A stretch of DNA of 64,000 bases from Pannonibacter tanglangensis (GCF_009915685.1 NZ_JAABLP010000003.1), one strand, 5' to 3'; positions 17,214 through 25,619 are shown, numbered from the stretch's first letter. Numbers and translations are program-made. Notes: generated by a model not told the origin, from the sequence alone.

Positions 17214-17669
17214 GATGCGGGTCTTCGTCCTCTGGTCAGTCAAGGTCACATCTCACTTTCAGCGTTTGGCCCCGCAATTGCGCATAAAATAAGGCAATGC
17301 TTCGCCGGTACCAACCGGTAAAGCGTCAAATACAGAGGAACATGCGCGACATCTTCGTTATTCGGCAAAGCTGTGATGCGGGTCACTCGGCGCGCTGCAG
17401 CGCTCCTGTGCACCCCCAGTCAAGCGATTAAGAAAAGACAAAACAGACTTCGCCACAGTTCTGCTTAAATTTGACCACTGAAATAAATCATGTTTGCAAG
17501 TCTTCGACTTTTAATCGATTTAGGATGACGCCTCGCTGAAAGGATCACTTGTTGCGCAATTTCCAATCAACTAGGTTCCGACTGCCGCGGGACTTGGGAG
17601 ATGGCGCAAAGGCAAAGGCCGCTCCCCTCGCCGCTTCAGTTCACGTTCTTCGACAAGGATTGCGCGACC
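17214..17669. other. Divergent regulatory region between chvI and pckA
   Basis: No gene seen. The central part (about 17410-17530) is much richer in A/T than its surroundings. It contains the short palindrome AATCGATT (17513-17520), with the central CG typical of LacI-family operators, and AAGTC-TTC-GACTT (17498-17510). S. meliloti pckA is controlled by the LacI-family regulator PckR, so AATCGATT is a candidate operator; this is inference. I found no convincing -35/-10 pair. Confidence 0.4.
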
Positions 17670-19280
17670 ATGACAGAGACGGGCGTCAGAAATCCGGCCT
17701 TTGGCCTTGAAACCATCGGGCTGACGGGTGTGTCCGCAATCTACTGGAACCAGAACGAGCCCGCGCTCTACGAGCAGGCGCTGGCCCGCGGCGAGGCCTG
17801 CGTGGCCGCCGGCGGCCCGCTCGTGGCCGACACCGGGCAGCACACCGGCCGCTCGCCGAAGGACAAGTTCGTCGTCGCCGACGCCAACACCGAATCCCAG
17901 GTCTGGTGGGACAACAATGCCCGCATGAGCCGCGCGCATTTCGATGTCCTCCTCGCCGATTTCCTTGAGCACGCCAAGGGCAAGGATCTGTTCGCGCAGG
18001 ATCTTTATGGCGGTGCCGACCCGGCCTACCGTCTGCCCGTCCGCGTCTACACCCAGTATGCCTGGCACTCGCTGTTCATCCGCAACCTGCTGATCCGTCC
18101 GCAGGCCGGCGAGCTGGCGACCTTCCAGCCGAAGATGACCATCATCGACCTGCCCAGCTTCCGTGCCGATCCGGCCCGGCATGGCTGCCGCAGCGAGACG
18201 GTGATTGCCTGTGACCTCACCCGCATGATCGTGCTGATCGGCGGCACGTCCTACGCCGGCGAGATGAAGAAGTCGGTCTTCACCTTCCTCAACTACCTGC
18301 TTCCGCCGCAGGGCGTCATGCCGATGCACTGCTCGGCCAATGTCGGGCGCGATGGCGACACCGCGATCTTCTTCGGCCTGTCGGGCACCGGAAAGACCAC
18401 GCTGTCGGCCGATCCGGAGCGCACGCTGATCGGCGACGACGAGCACGGCTGGGGCAAGGGCGGCGTCTTCAACTTTGAAGGCGGCTGCTACGCCAAGACC
18501 ATCAAGCTCTCGAAGGACGCGGAGCCGGAAATCTATTCCACGACGCAGCGCTTCGGCACCGTCCTGGAGAATGTCGTTCTCGATGAGAACCGCATTCCGG
18601 ACTTCGACGACGGCCGCAAGACGGAGAACACCCGGGCGGCCTATCCGATCCACTTCATCTCCAACGCCTCGGACACCGGCATCGCGCCGCAGCCGAAGAC
18701 GATCATCATGCTGACTGCCGATGCCTTCGGTGTCATGCCCCCGATCGCCCGGTTGACCCCGGCCCAGGCCATGTACCATTTCCTGTCCGGCTACACCGCG
18801 AAGGTCGCCGGCACGGAAAAGGGCGTGACCGAGCCGCAGGCCACCTTCTCCACCTGCTTTGGTGCCCCGTTCATCCCGCGCCATCCGACCGAATACGGCA
18901 ACCTGCTCCGCGACCTGATCGCCGAGCACAAGGTCGACTGCTGGCTGGTGAACACCGGCTGGACCGGCGGGGCCTATGGCACCGGCAGCCGCATGCCGAT
19001 CAAGGCAACCCGCACGCTGCTGCGCGCTGCCCTCGACGGCTCGCTCAAGGATGCAACCTTCCGCACCGACGCCAACTTCGGCTTTGCCGTGCCGGAAGCG
19101 GTGCCGGGCGTCGACAGCGCCATCCTGAACCCGCGCGAGACCTGGGCCGATGCTGCGGCTTATGACGCGCAGGCCAAGCGGCTGGTGCAGATGTTCATCG
19201 ACAACTTCGCCAAGTTCGAGGAAGCCGTCGACGGTGCGGTGCGCGATGCCGCCCCGGTGGTGCGCGAAGCGGCCGAGTAA
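17670..19280 (+). CDS. pckA: Phosphoenolpyruvate carboxykinase (ATP)
   Basis: 536 aa, converts oxaloacetate to PEP at the entry to gluconeogenesis. Signature residues: GRSPKDKF, kinase-1a P-loop GLSGTGKTT (236-244), metal site IGDDEHGW, and the substrate region FNFEGGCYAK. ATG at 17670 gives the usual length, with AGGA about 10 bases upstream. Located beside chvI as in other rhizobia; strong terminator follows. Confidence 0.97.
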   Translation: MTETGVRNPAFGLETIGLTGVSAIYWNQNEPALYEQALARGEACVAAGGPLVADTGQHTGRSPKDKFVVADANTESQVWWDNNARMSRAHFDVLLADFLEHAKGKDLFAQDLYGGADPAYRLPVRVYTQYAWHSLFIRNLLIRPQAGELATFQPKMTIIDLPSFRADPARHGCRSETVIACDLTRMIVLIGGTSYAGEMKKSVFTFLNYLLPPQGVMPMHCSANVGRDGDTAIFFGLSGTGKTTLSADPERTLIGDDEHGWGKGGVFNFEGGCYAKTIKLSKDAEPEIYSTTQRFGTVLENVVLDENRIPDFDDGRKTENTRAAYPIHFISNASDTGIAPQPKTIIMLTADAFGVMPPIARLTPAQAMYHFLSGYTAKVAGTEKGVTEPQATFSTCFGAPFIPRHPTEYGNLLRDLIAEHKVDCWLVNTGWTGGAYGTGSRMPIKATRTLLRAALDGSLKDATFRTDANFGFAVPEAVPGVDSAILNPRETWADAAAYDAQAKRLVQMFIDNFAKFEEAVDGAVRDAAPVVREAAE

Positions 19281-19327
19281 CGCCGATCCCGTTTGGGCCG
19301 CCTGTCCGCCGGCAGGAGGCCCTCCCG

Positions 19328-19359
19328 CAGCGCCCCGGGGCAACCCGGGGCGCTGTTTT
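19328..19359 (+). terminator. Rho-independent terminator of pckA
   Basis: Perfect 12-bp stem CAGCGCCCCGGG (19328-19339) / CCCGGGGCGCTG (19344-19355) with loop GCAA and a TTTTC tail. Confidence 0.88.
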
Positions 19360-19446
19360 CATGTCGGGTGGTCACGTGGAGCGCCCCCCCTCGCGGATTG
19401 GACGGGGAGCCCGGATAGATCGACGCGCTGACGAAAGCCGCATCGC

Positions 19447-19926
19447 CTAGAAGGGATCGTAACGGTCCTTCTCGGGGACGCAGGTACAAGGCTCATACCC
19501 GGCGTCGAAGGCTTCTTCCGCTGTGGCGAACGAGATCATCTCCTCCGCCGCCGGCCTGACCAGGCCCTTCAGCAGCAGCTTCAGCGTCGGGCACTCCGGA
19601 TCGGTGTGGTAGCGCTGCAGCCCCCGGATGCCGAAGAACCGCTTGTCCTGACGGCTCCTGTAGTAGCGGTCCCAGTAGCTGTAGTCGTAGTGCCCCGAAT
19701 TGAGGCGCCCGTCGCTTGCCATGGCCGACAGACGGCGCTCGCAGTGCGGGCAGAGCCTCAGACCGGCCTTGTCCTCGGCATCCTCCATGGACTTGAGGGA
19801 GACGAGGTTGTCGGCCCCGCCGGCTGCGGCCAGGAACACGCAGTCCTTGAGATGATAGAAGGCGGCAGCCGGCCCGCTCCTGACCGCCCGGAACTCAAGA
19901 CGTCGCTTGCGTGCCTCGGCCATCAT
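19447..19926 (-). CDS. Unknown protein with two tandem Ada-like metal-binding motifs
   Basis: 159 aa, no signal peptide or membrane segment. It contains a duplicated four-ligand pattern: His25-Cys29 ... Cys59-x2-Cys62, and His107-Cys112 ... Cys147-x-Cys149. The second copy, with FATAEEAFDAGYEPCTC, looks like the zinc site of the Ada methyl-phosphotriester repair domain (H-x3-C ... EEA...AGYRPC-x2-C). The middle is Tyr/Arg-rich (HYDYSYWDRYYRSRQDKR). No helix-turn-helix or methyltransferase domain follows, so Ada function itself is not expected. The start ATGATG overlaps the stop of the small upstream gene. Function unknown; a metal-dependent DNA- or peptide-binding role is a guess. Confidence 0.75.
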   Translation of the reverse strand: MMAEARKRRLEFRAVRSGPAAAFYHLKDCVFLAAAGGADNLVSLKSMEDAEDKAGLRLCPHCERRLSAMASDGRLNSGHYDYSYWDRYYRSRQDKRFFGIRGLQRYHTDPECPTLKLLLKGLVRPAAEEMISFATAEEAFDAGYEPCTCVPEKDRYDPF

Positions 19927-20084
19927 TCTGGCGCCGGGTCATAGGAGCCTTCGTGTCCGAAGGCCTTCTTGTTGGCCTTCTTCTGCGCCGCGATGTCCTT
20001 CGCACTGGCCTCGTTCTCGGTCATCTGCGAAATGATCTTGTCGGCCTGCTTCTTCCGACGTTCGTCCATGTCGTCTTCAGCCAT
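19923..20084 (-). CDS. Small charged protein of unknown function
   Basis: 53 aa, soluble, mostly helical by composition and rich in Lys, Glu, Asp and Gln; no cysteine. I do not recognise it. ATG at 20084 has GGGAG upstream at a good distance. Its stop codon overlaps the start of the Ada-like gene downstream, so the two are translationally coupled and probably act together. An FNR/FixK-type box lies about 80 bp upstream. Confidence 0.65.
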   Translation of the reverse strand: MAEDDMDERRKKQADKIISQMTENEASAKDIAAQKKANKKAFGHEGSYDPAPE

Positions 20085-20161
20085 GATCAGCTCCCGTGCC
20101 CCTGAGGCAGCAGACTTGTCCATTGCAGAAGTATTGGTAGCGCGCCGCACGCAACTTGACG

Positions 20162-20175
20162 TTGACGTGGATCAA
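20162..20175. promoter_or_regulatory. FNR/FixK-type box
   Basis: TTGACGTGGATCAA matches the FNR/FixK consensus TTGAT-N4-ATCAA with one mismatch (TTGAC). It lies between the divergent small-protein operon (start 20084, -) and the xdhC genes (start 20347, +). Spacing to TACCAA on the - strand would suit class II activation of the small-protein operon. Sequence match only. Confidence 0.45.
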
Positions 20176-20346
20176 GCGACAGCACCGTCATCGCCGGTGA
20201 GCTTGCTGCGCGCCAGAGACTGCGACGTTTGCGACAGTTCGGGCAGGCGCGCGCCTCGCCCACTTTCAGCCCCTTGCGAGTGGCTGTATCGTGACCAGGA
20301 CAGCAGGTGCTTGTGTTTTCAGCCCCGTCGGAGAGGTATGGGCGAC

Positions 20347-20706
20347 ATGGAGATCAGGGACAGCAGGGACGTTTCCTCCGCGCATCATCTTGACGTCCTG
20401 GCGCTTGCCGAGCGTTGGGTCCGGTCGGGGCGCAGGGTTGCGGTGGCCACGGTCATCGAGACCTGGGGCTCGGCTCCGCGTCCGGTCGGGTCGCATCTGG
20501 TGATCGATGCGGACGGCAACTTCGAGGGATCCGTGTCGGGCGGCTGCGTCGAGGGTGCGGTCGTCAGCGAAGCGGCCGATGTGATTGCGAGCGGCAAGCC
20601 GCAGATGCTCGAGTTCGGCGTGGCCGACGAGACCGCCTGGCGCGTCGGCCTGTCCTGCGGCGGGCGCATCCGCGTCTATGTGGAGCCCGTGACCGATGCG
20701 GCTTGA
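20347..20706 (+). CDS. XdhC/CoxI-family protein, N-terminal half type
   Basis: 119 aa corresponding to the XdhC_CoxI domain alone: TWGSAPRPVGSHLVI and GSVSGGCVEGAVV, LSCGGRIRVYVEP. XdhC proteins bind and protect the molybdenum cofactor and help its sulfuration before insertion into xanthine dehydrogenase-family enzymes. ATG at 20347 has GGAGAGG 10 bases upstream; an ATG at 20338 is too close to it. Overlaps the next gene by 11 bases. In many bacteria both halves form one protein; here they are split. Confidence 0.88.
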   Translation: MEIRDSRDVSSAHHLDVLALAERWVRSGRRVAVATVIETWGSAPRPVGSHLVIDADGNFEGSVSGGCVEGAVVSEAADVIASGKPQMLEFGVADETAWRVGLSCGGRIRVYVEPVTDAA

Positions 20707-21397
20707 TCTCTTGTCCGACCTCAACGCCGCCCGCGACCGGCGCGAGGCGGCTATCCTGGTCACCCGGCTCGGCGATGGCAGCCAGCGCCTCGTGCAGCGC
20801 GCCGGGCTTTCGGCCGGGGATCCGCTCTTCGAGGAGCTGGAGCGCCGCTTCCGGTCGGGGAGTTCCGGGCAGGTGACTGATCCTTCGGGTGAGGCCCATT
20901 TCCTCACGGTGTCGGTTCCCGCGCCGCGGCTCGTGGTCATCGGTGCGGTGCATATCTCCCAGGCGCTGCTGCCCATGGCCGAGATTGCCGGGTTCGACGT
21001 GACCATCATCGACCCGCGCACCGCCTTTGCCAGCGAGGACCGGTTTCCGGCACGCGTGCTGCGCGCCGACTGGCCTGAGGATGTGCTGCGGGCCGCGCCA
21101 CTCGACCCCTACACGGCGGTGGCTGCGGTGACGCATGACCCGAAGATCGACGATTTTCCGCTGATGGCGGCCCTGAACGCCGGGTGCTTCTATGTCGGGG
21201 CCCTCGGCAGCCGCAAGACCCATGCCCGCCGTGTCGAACGCTTCCAGGCCGCAGGCTTGAGCGAGGACCAGATCGGCCGGATCCGTGCGCCGATCGGTCT
21301 GGCGATCGGGGCGGCGTCTCCGGCCGAGATCGCGGTCGCGGTGCTGGGAGAAGTGATCGGCGCCCTCCGGCTGGCCGTTGCCAGGGACAGGACCTGA
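20696..21397 (+). CDS. XdhC-family protein, C-terminal Rossmann half
   Basis: 233 aa with the XdhC_C Rossmann fold: LVVIGAVHISQALLPMA (a nucleotide-binding-like glycine turn), FDVTIIDPR, and YVGALGSRKTHARR. Complements the preceding gene, which supplies the other half of a normal XdhC. The first about 80 residues before the Rossmann fold are not recognisable as a complete XdhC_CoxI domain. Overlaps the preceding gene by 11 bases and the next by one (TGATG), so all three are coupled. Confidence 0.88.
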   Translation: MRLDLLSDLNAARDRREAAILVTRLGDGSQRLVQRAGLSAGDPLFEELERRFRSGSSGQVTDPSGEAHFLTVSVPAPRLVVIGAVHISQALLPMAEIAGFDVTIIDPRTAFASEDRFPARVLRADWPEDVLRAAPLDPYTAVAAVTHDPKIDDFPLMAALNAGCFYVGALGSRKTHARRVERFQAAGLSEDQIGRIRAPIGLAIGAASPAEIAVAVLGEVIGALRLAVARDRT

Positions 21398-23004
21398 TGC
21401 GATTCGGCCCGGTAGCCCTCGAGGAAGCCGAAGGTGCCGTGCTGGCGCACAGCCTTCAGACCGCCACCGGCGTGCTGCGCAAGGGCCACGTGCTGGGCGC
21501 CGCCGATCTCGTCCGGCTTGCCGGCGAGGGTGTGACCACCCTCGTCGTGGCCCGGCTTGCCCCCGATGATGTTGCCGAGGACGACGCAGCCCTCGCGCTG
21601 GCAAGCGCCGTGGCCGGCGACGGCATCTCGCGCGATCAGCCCTTTACCGGACGGGTCAATCTCTACGCCACCGGCAACGGCGTGCTGCTGTGCGACCGGG
21701 AGGCCATAAATCGATTTAATCGCGTCGATCCGGCCATCACGCTTGCCACCCTGCCGGCCTGTCAGGCCGTGGAAGCCGGGCGCATGGTTGCCACGGTGAA
21801 GATCATCCCGCTTGCGGTGCCCGGCGGGCATGTGGCTGCGGCCGCGGATGTGGCGCGCGGCTGCGTGCGGCTTGCGCCGTACCGGGCGCGGCCGGTCGGA
21901 CTCGTCGCCACGCGGCTGCCGCATCTCAAGCCTGCGACCATGGACAAGACCCGCCGCGTGCTGGCGGACCGGCTGGCGCCCATGGGCGGCGTGCTCCTGC
22001 CCGAGATCCGCACCGCGCATACGGCAGATGCGGTCGCTGAGGGGCTGCGGCAGCAGCTGGCGGCCGGGGCCGGGCTGGTCGTGCTGTTCGGCGCCTCCGC
22101 CGTTGTCGACGTGGAGGATGTGCTGCCGGCGGCAATCCGGCTGGCCGGTGGCGAATTGCATCATTTCGGCATGCCGGTCGATCCGGGCAACCTGCTGCTG
22201 CTCGGGGAGGTCGGGGGTGTCCCGGTGCTTGGTGCGCCGGGCTGCGCCCGCAGTCCGAAGGAGAACGGCTTCGACTGGATCCTGCAACGGCTGATGGCCG
22301 ATATCCCGGTGACCGCGGAGGACATCACCGGGCTTGGCGTTGGAGGCTTGCTCATGGAAATCACCAGCCGGCCGCAGTTGCGTGCCCAGCCGGCCGGGAC
22401 GGCGGGCCGACACGGCGCCATCGTCCTCGCCGCCGGTCGCTCCAGCCGGATGGAGGGGGGCAACAAGCTTCTCGCCCGGCTGAACGGCAAGACCCTTGTC
22501 GCCCATGCCCTGGATGCGGCCTGCGACAGTGCGGCCGGTCCCGTTGTGCTTGTCACGGGGCATATGGCCGAGCGTGTCGCGGCCGAAGCGGCGGGGCGCG
22601 ACGTTGTGGTGCAGCACAATCCCGATTTCGCCACGGGGATGGCAAGCTCGATCCGGGCCGGGCTGGCGGCGTTGCCTGCCGGTCTCGACGGTGTGGTCAT
22701 CCTGCTCGGGGACATGCCGGGCGTCGATGCGGCGATGGTCGACCGGCTGATCCGCGCCCACGACCGGTCGCGGCGTCATCTCATCGTCGTGGCGACCGCC
22801 GAGGGCAAGCGCGGCAATCCGGTCCTGTTCGACAGCGCCTTCCTCGAGGCCCTGAAAGGGCTGGAGGGCGACGTCGGCGCGCGGCATCTCATTGCCCGGG
22901 AAGGGGAAACGGTCGTCGAGGTGGAACTGGGCGTGGCCGCCCGCCTCGACCTCGACACCCGGGACGCCCTCACGGCAGCCGGCGGTGAAATGAATGGCGA
23001 TTAA
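21397..23004 (+). CDS. Molybdopterin-binding domain fused to a MobA/MocA-like nucleotidyltransferase
   Basis: 535 aa. Residues about 170-310 resemble the MoeA/MogA molybdopterin-binding fold (GVLLPEIRTAHTAD, VVLFGASAVVDVEDVLP, HHFGMPVDPGNLLLLG). Residues about 340-530 are a nucleotidyltransferase with LAAGRSSRM (344-352), K in NKLL and LLGDMPGVD. The LAAG form of this loop is associated with cytidylyl transfer (MocA) rather than guanylyl transfer (MobA, LAGG), so the product is probably molybdopterin cytosine dinucleotide for xanthine-dehydrogenase-family enzymes. Coupled to the XdhC genes. No molybdoenzyme is in the window. Confidence 0.88.
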   Translation: MRFGPVALEEAEGAVLAHSLQTATGVLRKGHVLGAADLVRLAGEGVTTLVVARLAPDDVAEDDAALALASAVAGDGISRDQPFTGRVNLYATGNGVLLCDREAINRFNRVDPAITLATLPACQAVEAGRMVATVKIIPLAVPGGHVAAAADVARGCVRLAPYRARPVGLVATRLPHLKPATMDKTRRVLADRLAPMGGVLLPEIRTAHTADAVAEGLRQQLAAGAGLVVLFGASAVVDVEDVLPAAIRLAGGELHHFGMPVDPGNLLLLGEVGGVPVLGAPGCARSPKENGFDWILQRLMADIPVTAEDITGLGVGGLLMEITSRPQLRAQPAGTAGRHGAIVLAAGRSSRMEGGNKLLARLNGKTLVAHALDAACDSAAGPVVLVTGHMAERVAAEAAGRDVVVQHNPDFATGMASSIRAGLAALPAGLDGVVILLGDMPGVDAAMVDRLIRAHDRSRRHLIVVATAEGKRGNPVLFDSAFLEALKGLEGDVGARHLIAREGETVVEVELGVAARLDLDTRDALTAAGGEMNGD

Positions 23005-23245
23005 CCTTCGGTAAAGCCATGTGAAATGCGCGCAGCTCTTATGCCGTCAAAGGAGTTGCACTGCAGCATGCGTAGGATTATGTATGCCCCACTCGCGCTG
23101 CCGCGCGGCATGTCGGACCCTGGTCCGGCTCGGGGTCCGGCAGCCAGGATTTCACAGACAGGCGTGCAGGCAGGGTCGTCCGGGTGAACCCGGGCAACGG
23201 CCCCGCTTTTCGCGCGCCGTCTTCCGGAACGAAAGAAGGAAAACC

Positions 23246-23452
23246 ATGGATCTGAGCCTGCCCCGTCCGGGCCGTTGCAAGTGGGCCGAAGGCGACACCG
23301 GCAACTACACCTTCCCGTGCAACCAGCGCGTCGATGCCGGCGTGTCCTACTGCACCGACCATCGTGCGCTCGTCTACATGCCGCCGGAAGAGCGGCGCCG
23401 CTCCAAGGCTGCCAATTCCGGAGCCATGAGCTTCAAGCGCATCGCCGCCTGA
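23246..23452 (+). CDS. Small GcrA C-terminal-like protein
   Basis: 68 aa with Cys11, Cys25, Cys36 and His39 in a CKWxxGD...FPC...YCxxHRALVY arrangement. This resembles the C-terminal region of GcrA, the alphaproteobacterial cell-cycle regulator that works with sigma-70 at methylated GANTC promoters, but the N-terminal DNA-binding part is missing. ATG at 23246 follows AAGGA six bases upstream. A terminator follows. Basic tail RRRSKAANS. Whether it binds sigma-70 is untested; the resemblance is by eye. Confidence 0.7.
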   Translation: MDLSLPRPGRCKWAEGDTGNYTFPCNQRVDAGVSYCTDHRALVYMPPEERRRSKAANSGAMSFKRIAA

Positions 23453-23530
23453 GCCTGTCTCCGACGGTCGGGGCAAAGGGCGTTTCGCAAAAGCCCGCCC
23501 CGGCAGTGCACGGTCCCCATCGCGTGCCCG

Positions 23531-23556
23531 AAGCCCGGCCTGGTGCCGGGCTTTTT
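23531..23556 (+). terminator. Rho-independent terminator after the GcrA-like gene
   Basis: 9-bp stem AAGCCCGGC (23531-23539) / GCCGGGCTT (23545-23553), 5-base loop, ending in TTTTT. Confidence 0.8.
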
Positions 23557-23610
23557 GCGTTGCCGGTGCCCGCTCCCCGCCGAGGTGCACCGCAGTGGCC
23601 GGGCCCAAGA

Positions 23611-23645
23611 CAAAAAAAGGGCAGGCGCCGTGAGGCCCTGCCCTT
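23611..23645 (-). terminator. Rho-independent terminator of the atp operon
   Basis: 9-bp stem AAGGGCAGG (23617-23625) / CCTGCCCTT (23637-23645). On the - strand it runs into seven T residues, so it ends transcription coming from atpC. Confidence 0.85.
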
Positions 23646-23681
23646 GTTTCTGCCCGAAGGCTGAACGGTCTGGCGTGCGGA

Positions 23682-24089
23682 TCAGACGGCCTTGAGGGCG
23701 GCCTGGATCTCGCGGAGCTGGCTCAGCAGCGTCTCGGCCTTGTGACGGCTGTCGTCATCACGGGCGTCGGCCACGTCTTCCTCGGCGTCCTTGATCTGCT
23801 GCGCCAGCACGTCGGCCTTGAGCGCGGAGACCGGGATCGCCTGTTCGGCGAGAACCGTCAGGCCGGAGGCATTGACGTCGGCGAAGCCGCCGCGGACGAA
23901 GAACTCGAGAAGCTGGCCGCCATCCTTGCGAACCTTCAGCAGGCCCGGACGGATGGTGGACATGAACGGGCTGTGATCCTTGAGCACGCCGAACTCGCCT
24001 TCGCTGCCGGGCACGATGACCTCAAGGACCTTTTCCGAGAGGAGAAGGCGCTCGGGCGAGACAAGCTCGAACTGGAATGGCTGTGCCAT
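23682..24089 (-). CDS. atpC: ATP synthase epsilon subunit
   Basis: 135 aa. N-terminal beta barrel (FQFELVSPERLLL, GSEGEFGVLKDHSPFMSTIRPG) and C-terminal helical hairpin. Central-stalk subunit of F1 that couples and regulates rotation. Last gene of the F1 operon; separated from atpD by two strong GC hairpins, which may lower its expression relative to beta. Confidence 0.97.
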   Translation of the reverse strand: MAQPFQFELVSPERLLLSEKVLEVIVPGSEGEFGVLKDHSPFMSTIRPGLLKVRKDGGQLLEFFVRGGFADVNASGLTVLAEQAIPVSALKADVLAQQIKDAEEDVADARDDDSRHKAETLLSQLREIQAALKAV

Positions 24090-24139
24090 CTGGCAAGTCC
24101 TTTACTGGTCGACTGGCTGACAATCGGATCGTCAGGCAT

Positions 24140-24187
24140 GCGCGCCGGCGGCGCGCAGCGGATGGGCCGCCGGGGGTGCCGGCGGCC
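24140..24187 (-). other. Two adjacent GC-rich hairpins between atpD and atpC
   Basis: GCGCGC (24140-24145) / GCGCGC (24151-24156), and the 9-bp stem GGCCGCCGG (24165-24173) / CCGGCGGCC (24179-24187). Neither is followed by a U-tract, so they are more likely RNA-stability or translation-attenuating structures than terminators. Confidence 0.6.
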
Positions 24188-24194
24188 GTCCTGA

Positions 24195-25619
24195 TCAGGC
24201 TGCCTCGGCGGCCAGACGCTGGGCCTTCTCGATCGCTTCCTGGATGCTGCCAACCATGTAGAAGGCAGCTTCCGGCAGGTGATCGTAGTCGCCGTTGACG
24301 AGACCCTTGAAGCCCTTGATCGTGTCTTCGAGGGCGACGAGCTTGCCCGGCGAACCGGTGAAGACTTCGGCCACGAAGAACGGCTGGGACAGGAAGCGCT
24401 CGATCTTGCGGGCGCGGGCCACGGTGAGCTTGTCCTCTTCGGACAGCTCGTCCATGCCCAGGATCGCGATGATGTCCTGCAGGGCCTTGTAGCGCTGCAG
24501 GGTCTGCTGAACCTTGCGGGCCACGTTGTAGTGCTCTTCACCGATGATGCGCGGGTCGAGCATGCGCGAGGTGGAGTCCAGCGGATCCACGGCCGGGTAG
24601 ATGCCCTTCTCGGCGATGGCGCGGTTCAACACCGTCGTCGCGTCGAGGTGGGCGAAGGTCGAAGCCGGCGCCGGGTCGGTCAGGTCGTCGGCGGGCACGT
24701 ACACGGCCTGCACCGAGGTGATCGACCCCTTGGTGGTGGTGGTGATGCGTTCCTGCATCGCGCCCATGTCGGTCGCCAGCGTCGGCTGGTAACCCACGGC
24801 CGACGGGATGCGGCCGAGCAGAGCGGACACTTCGGAACCGGCCTGGGTGAAGCGGAAGATGTTGTCCACGAAGAACAGCACGTCCTGGCCCTGGTCACGG
24901 AAATGCTCGGCGACCGTCAGACCGGTCAGAGCAACACGGGCGCGGGCCCCGGGGGGCTCATTCATCTGGCCGTAAACAAGCGCGGCCTTGGACCCTTCGC
25001 CGCCGCCCTTCTTGTTCACGCCGGACTCGATCATTTCCCAGTAAAGGTCGTTGCCTTCACGGGTCCGCTCGCCCACGCCGGCGAACACGGAGTAACCGCC
25101 GTGCGCCTTCGCGACGTTGTTGATCAGTTCCATGATGAGAACGGTCTTGCCCACGCCGGCGCCGCCGAACAGGCCGATCTTGCCGCCCTTGGCGTAGGGA
25201 GCCAGAAGGTCCACGACCTTGATGCCGGTGACCAGGATCTGCGCTTCGGTCGACTGTTCGACGAAGGCCGGAGCTTCCTGGTGAATGCCGCGCTTGGTGT
25301 CGTGCACGATCGGGCCGGCTTCGTCCACCGGCTCGCCGATCACGTTCATGATGCGGCCGAGGGTGCCATCACCCACCGGCACGGCGATCGGAGCACCGGT
25401 GTCGGTCACCTTCTGGCCGCGGACCAGACCTTCGGTCGAGTCCATGGCGATGGTGCGCACGGTGTTCTCACCAAGGTGCTGGGCCACTTCCAGCACGAGG
25501 CGGTTGCCCTGGTTGTCAGTTTCCAGGCTGTTCAGAATCTGCGGCAGGTGGTCGTCGAACTTGACGTCGACCACGGCGCCGATGACCTGGGTAATCTGTC
25601 CGACGTTCTTGTCAGCCAT
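24195..25619 (-). CDS. atpD: ATP synthase beta subunit
   Basis: 474 aa catalytic F1 subunit. P-loop GGAGVGKT (152-159), DMGAMQERI region, and the ALLGRIPSAVGYQPTL catalytic segment. ATG at 25619 (MADKNVGQI) gives the standard length; a longer frame upstream is not supported. Lies 19 bp after atpG in the operon atpHAGDC. Confidence 0.98.
   Translation of the reverse strand: MADKNVGQITQVIGAVVDVKFDDHLPQILNSLETDNQGNRLVLEVAQHLGENTVRTIAMDSTEGLVRGQKVTDTGAPIAVPVGDGTLGRIMNVIGEPVDEAGPIVHDTKRGIHQEAPAFVEQSTEAQILVTGIKVVDLLAPYAKGGKIGLFGGAGVGKTVLIMELINNVAKAHGGYSVFAGVGERTREGNDLYWEMIESGVNKKGGGEGSKAALVYGQMNEPPGARARVALTGLTVAEHFRDQGQDVLFFVDNIFRFTQAGSEVSALLGRIPSAVGYQPTLATDMGAMQERITTTTKGSITSVQAVYVPADDLTDPAPASTFAHLDATTVLNRAIAEKGIYPAVDPLDSTSRMLDPRIIGEEHYNVARKVQQTLQRYKALQDIIAILGMDELSEEDKLTVARARKIERFLSQPFFVAEVFTGSPGKLVALEDTIKGFKGLVNGDYDHLPEAAFYMVGSIQEAIEKAQRLAAEAA

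Noticed and set aside
21706..21722. AAATCGATTT inside the cofactor gene resembles the LacI-type palindrome at pckA.
   Set aside because: It lies within coding sequence with no promoter or gene start nearby.
23001..23015. TTAACCTTCGGTAAA resembles a CtrA box (TTAA-N7-TTAA).
   Set aside because: One half is imperfect and it overlaps the stop codon of the preceding gene; a chance match is likely.
23069..23188. A 39-codon frame upstream of the GcrA-like gene with AAAGGAG in front.
   Set aside because: Spacing to the start is long, composition is ordinary intergenic, and no conserved feature is visible.
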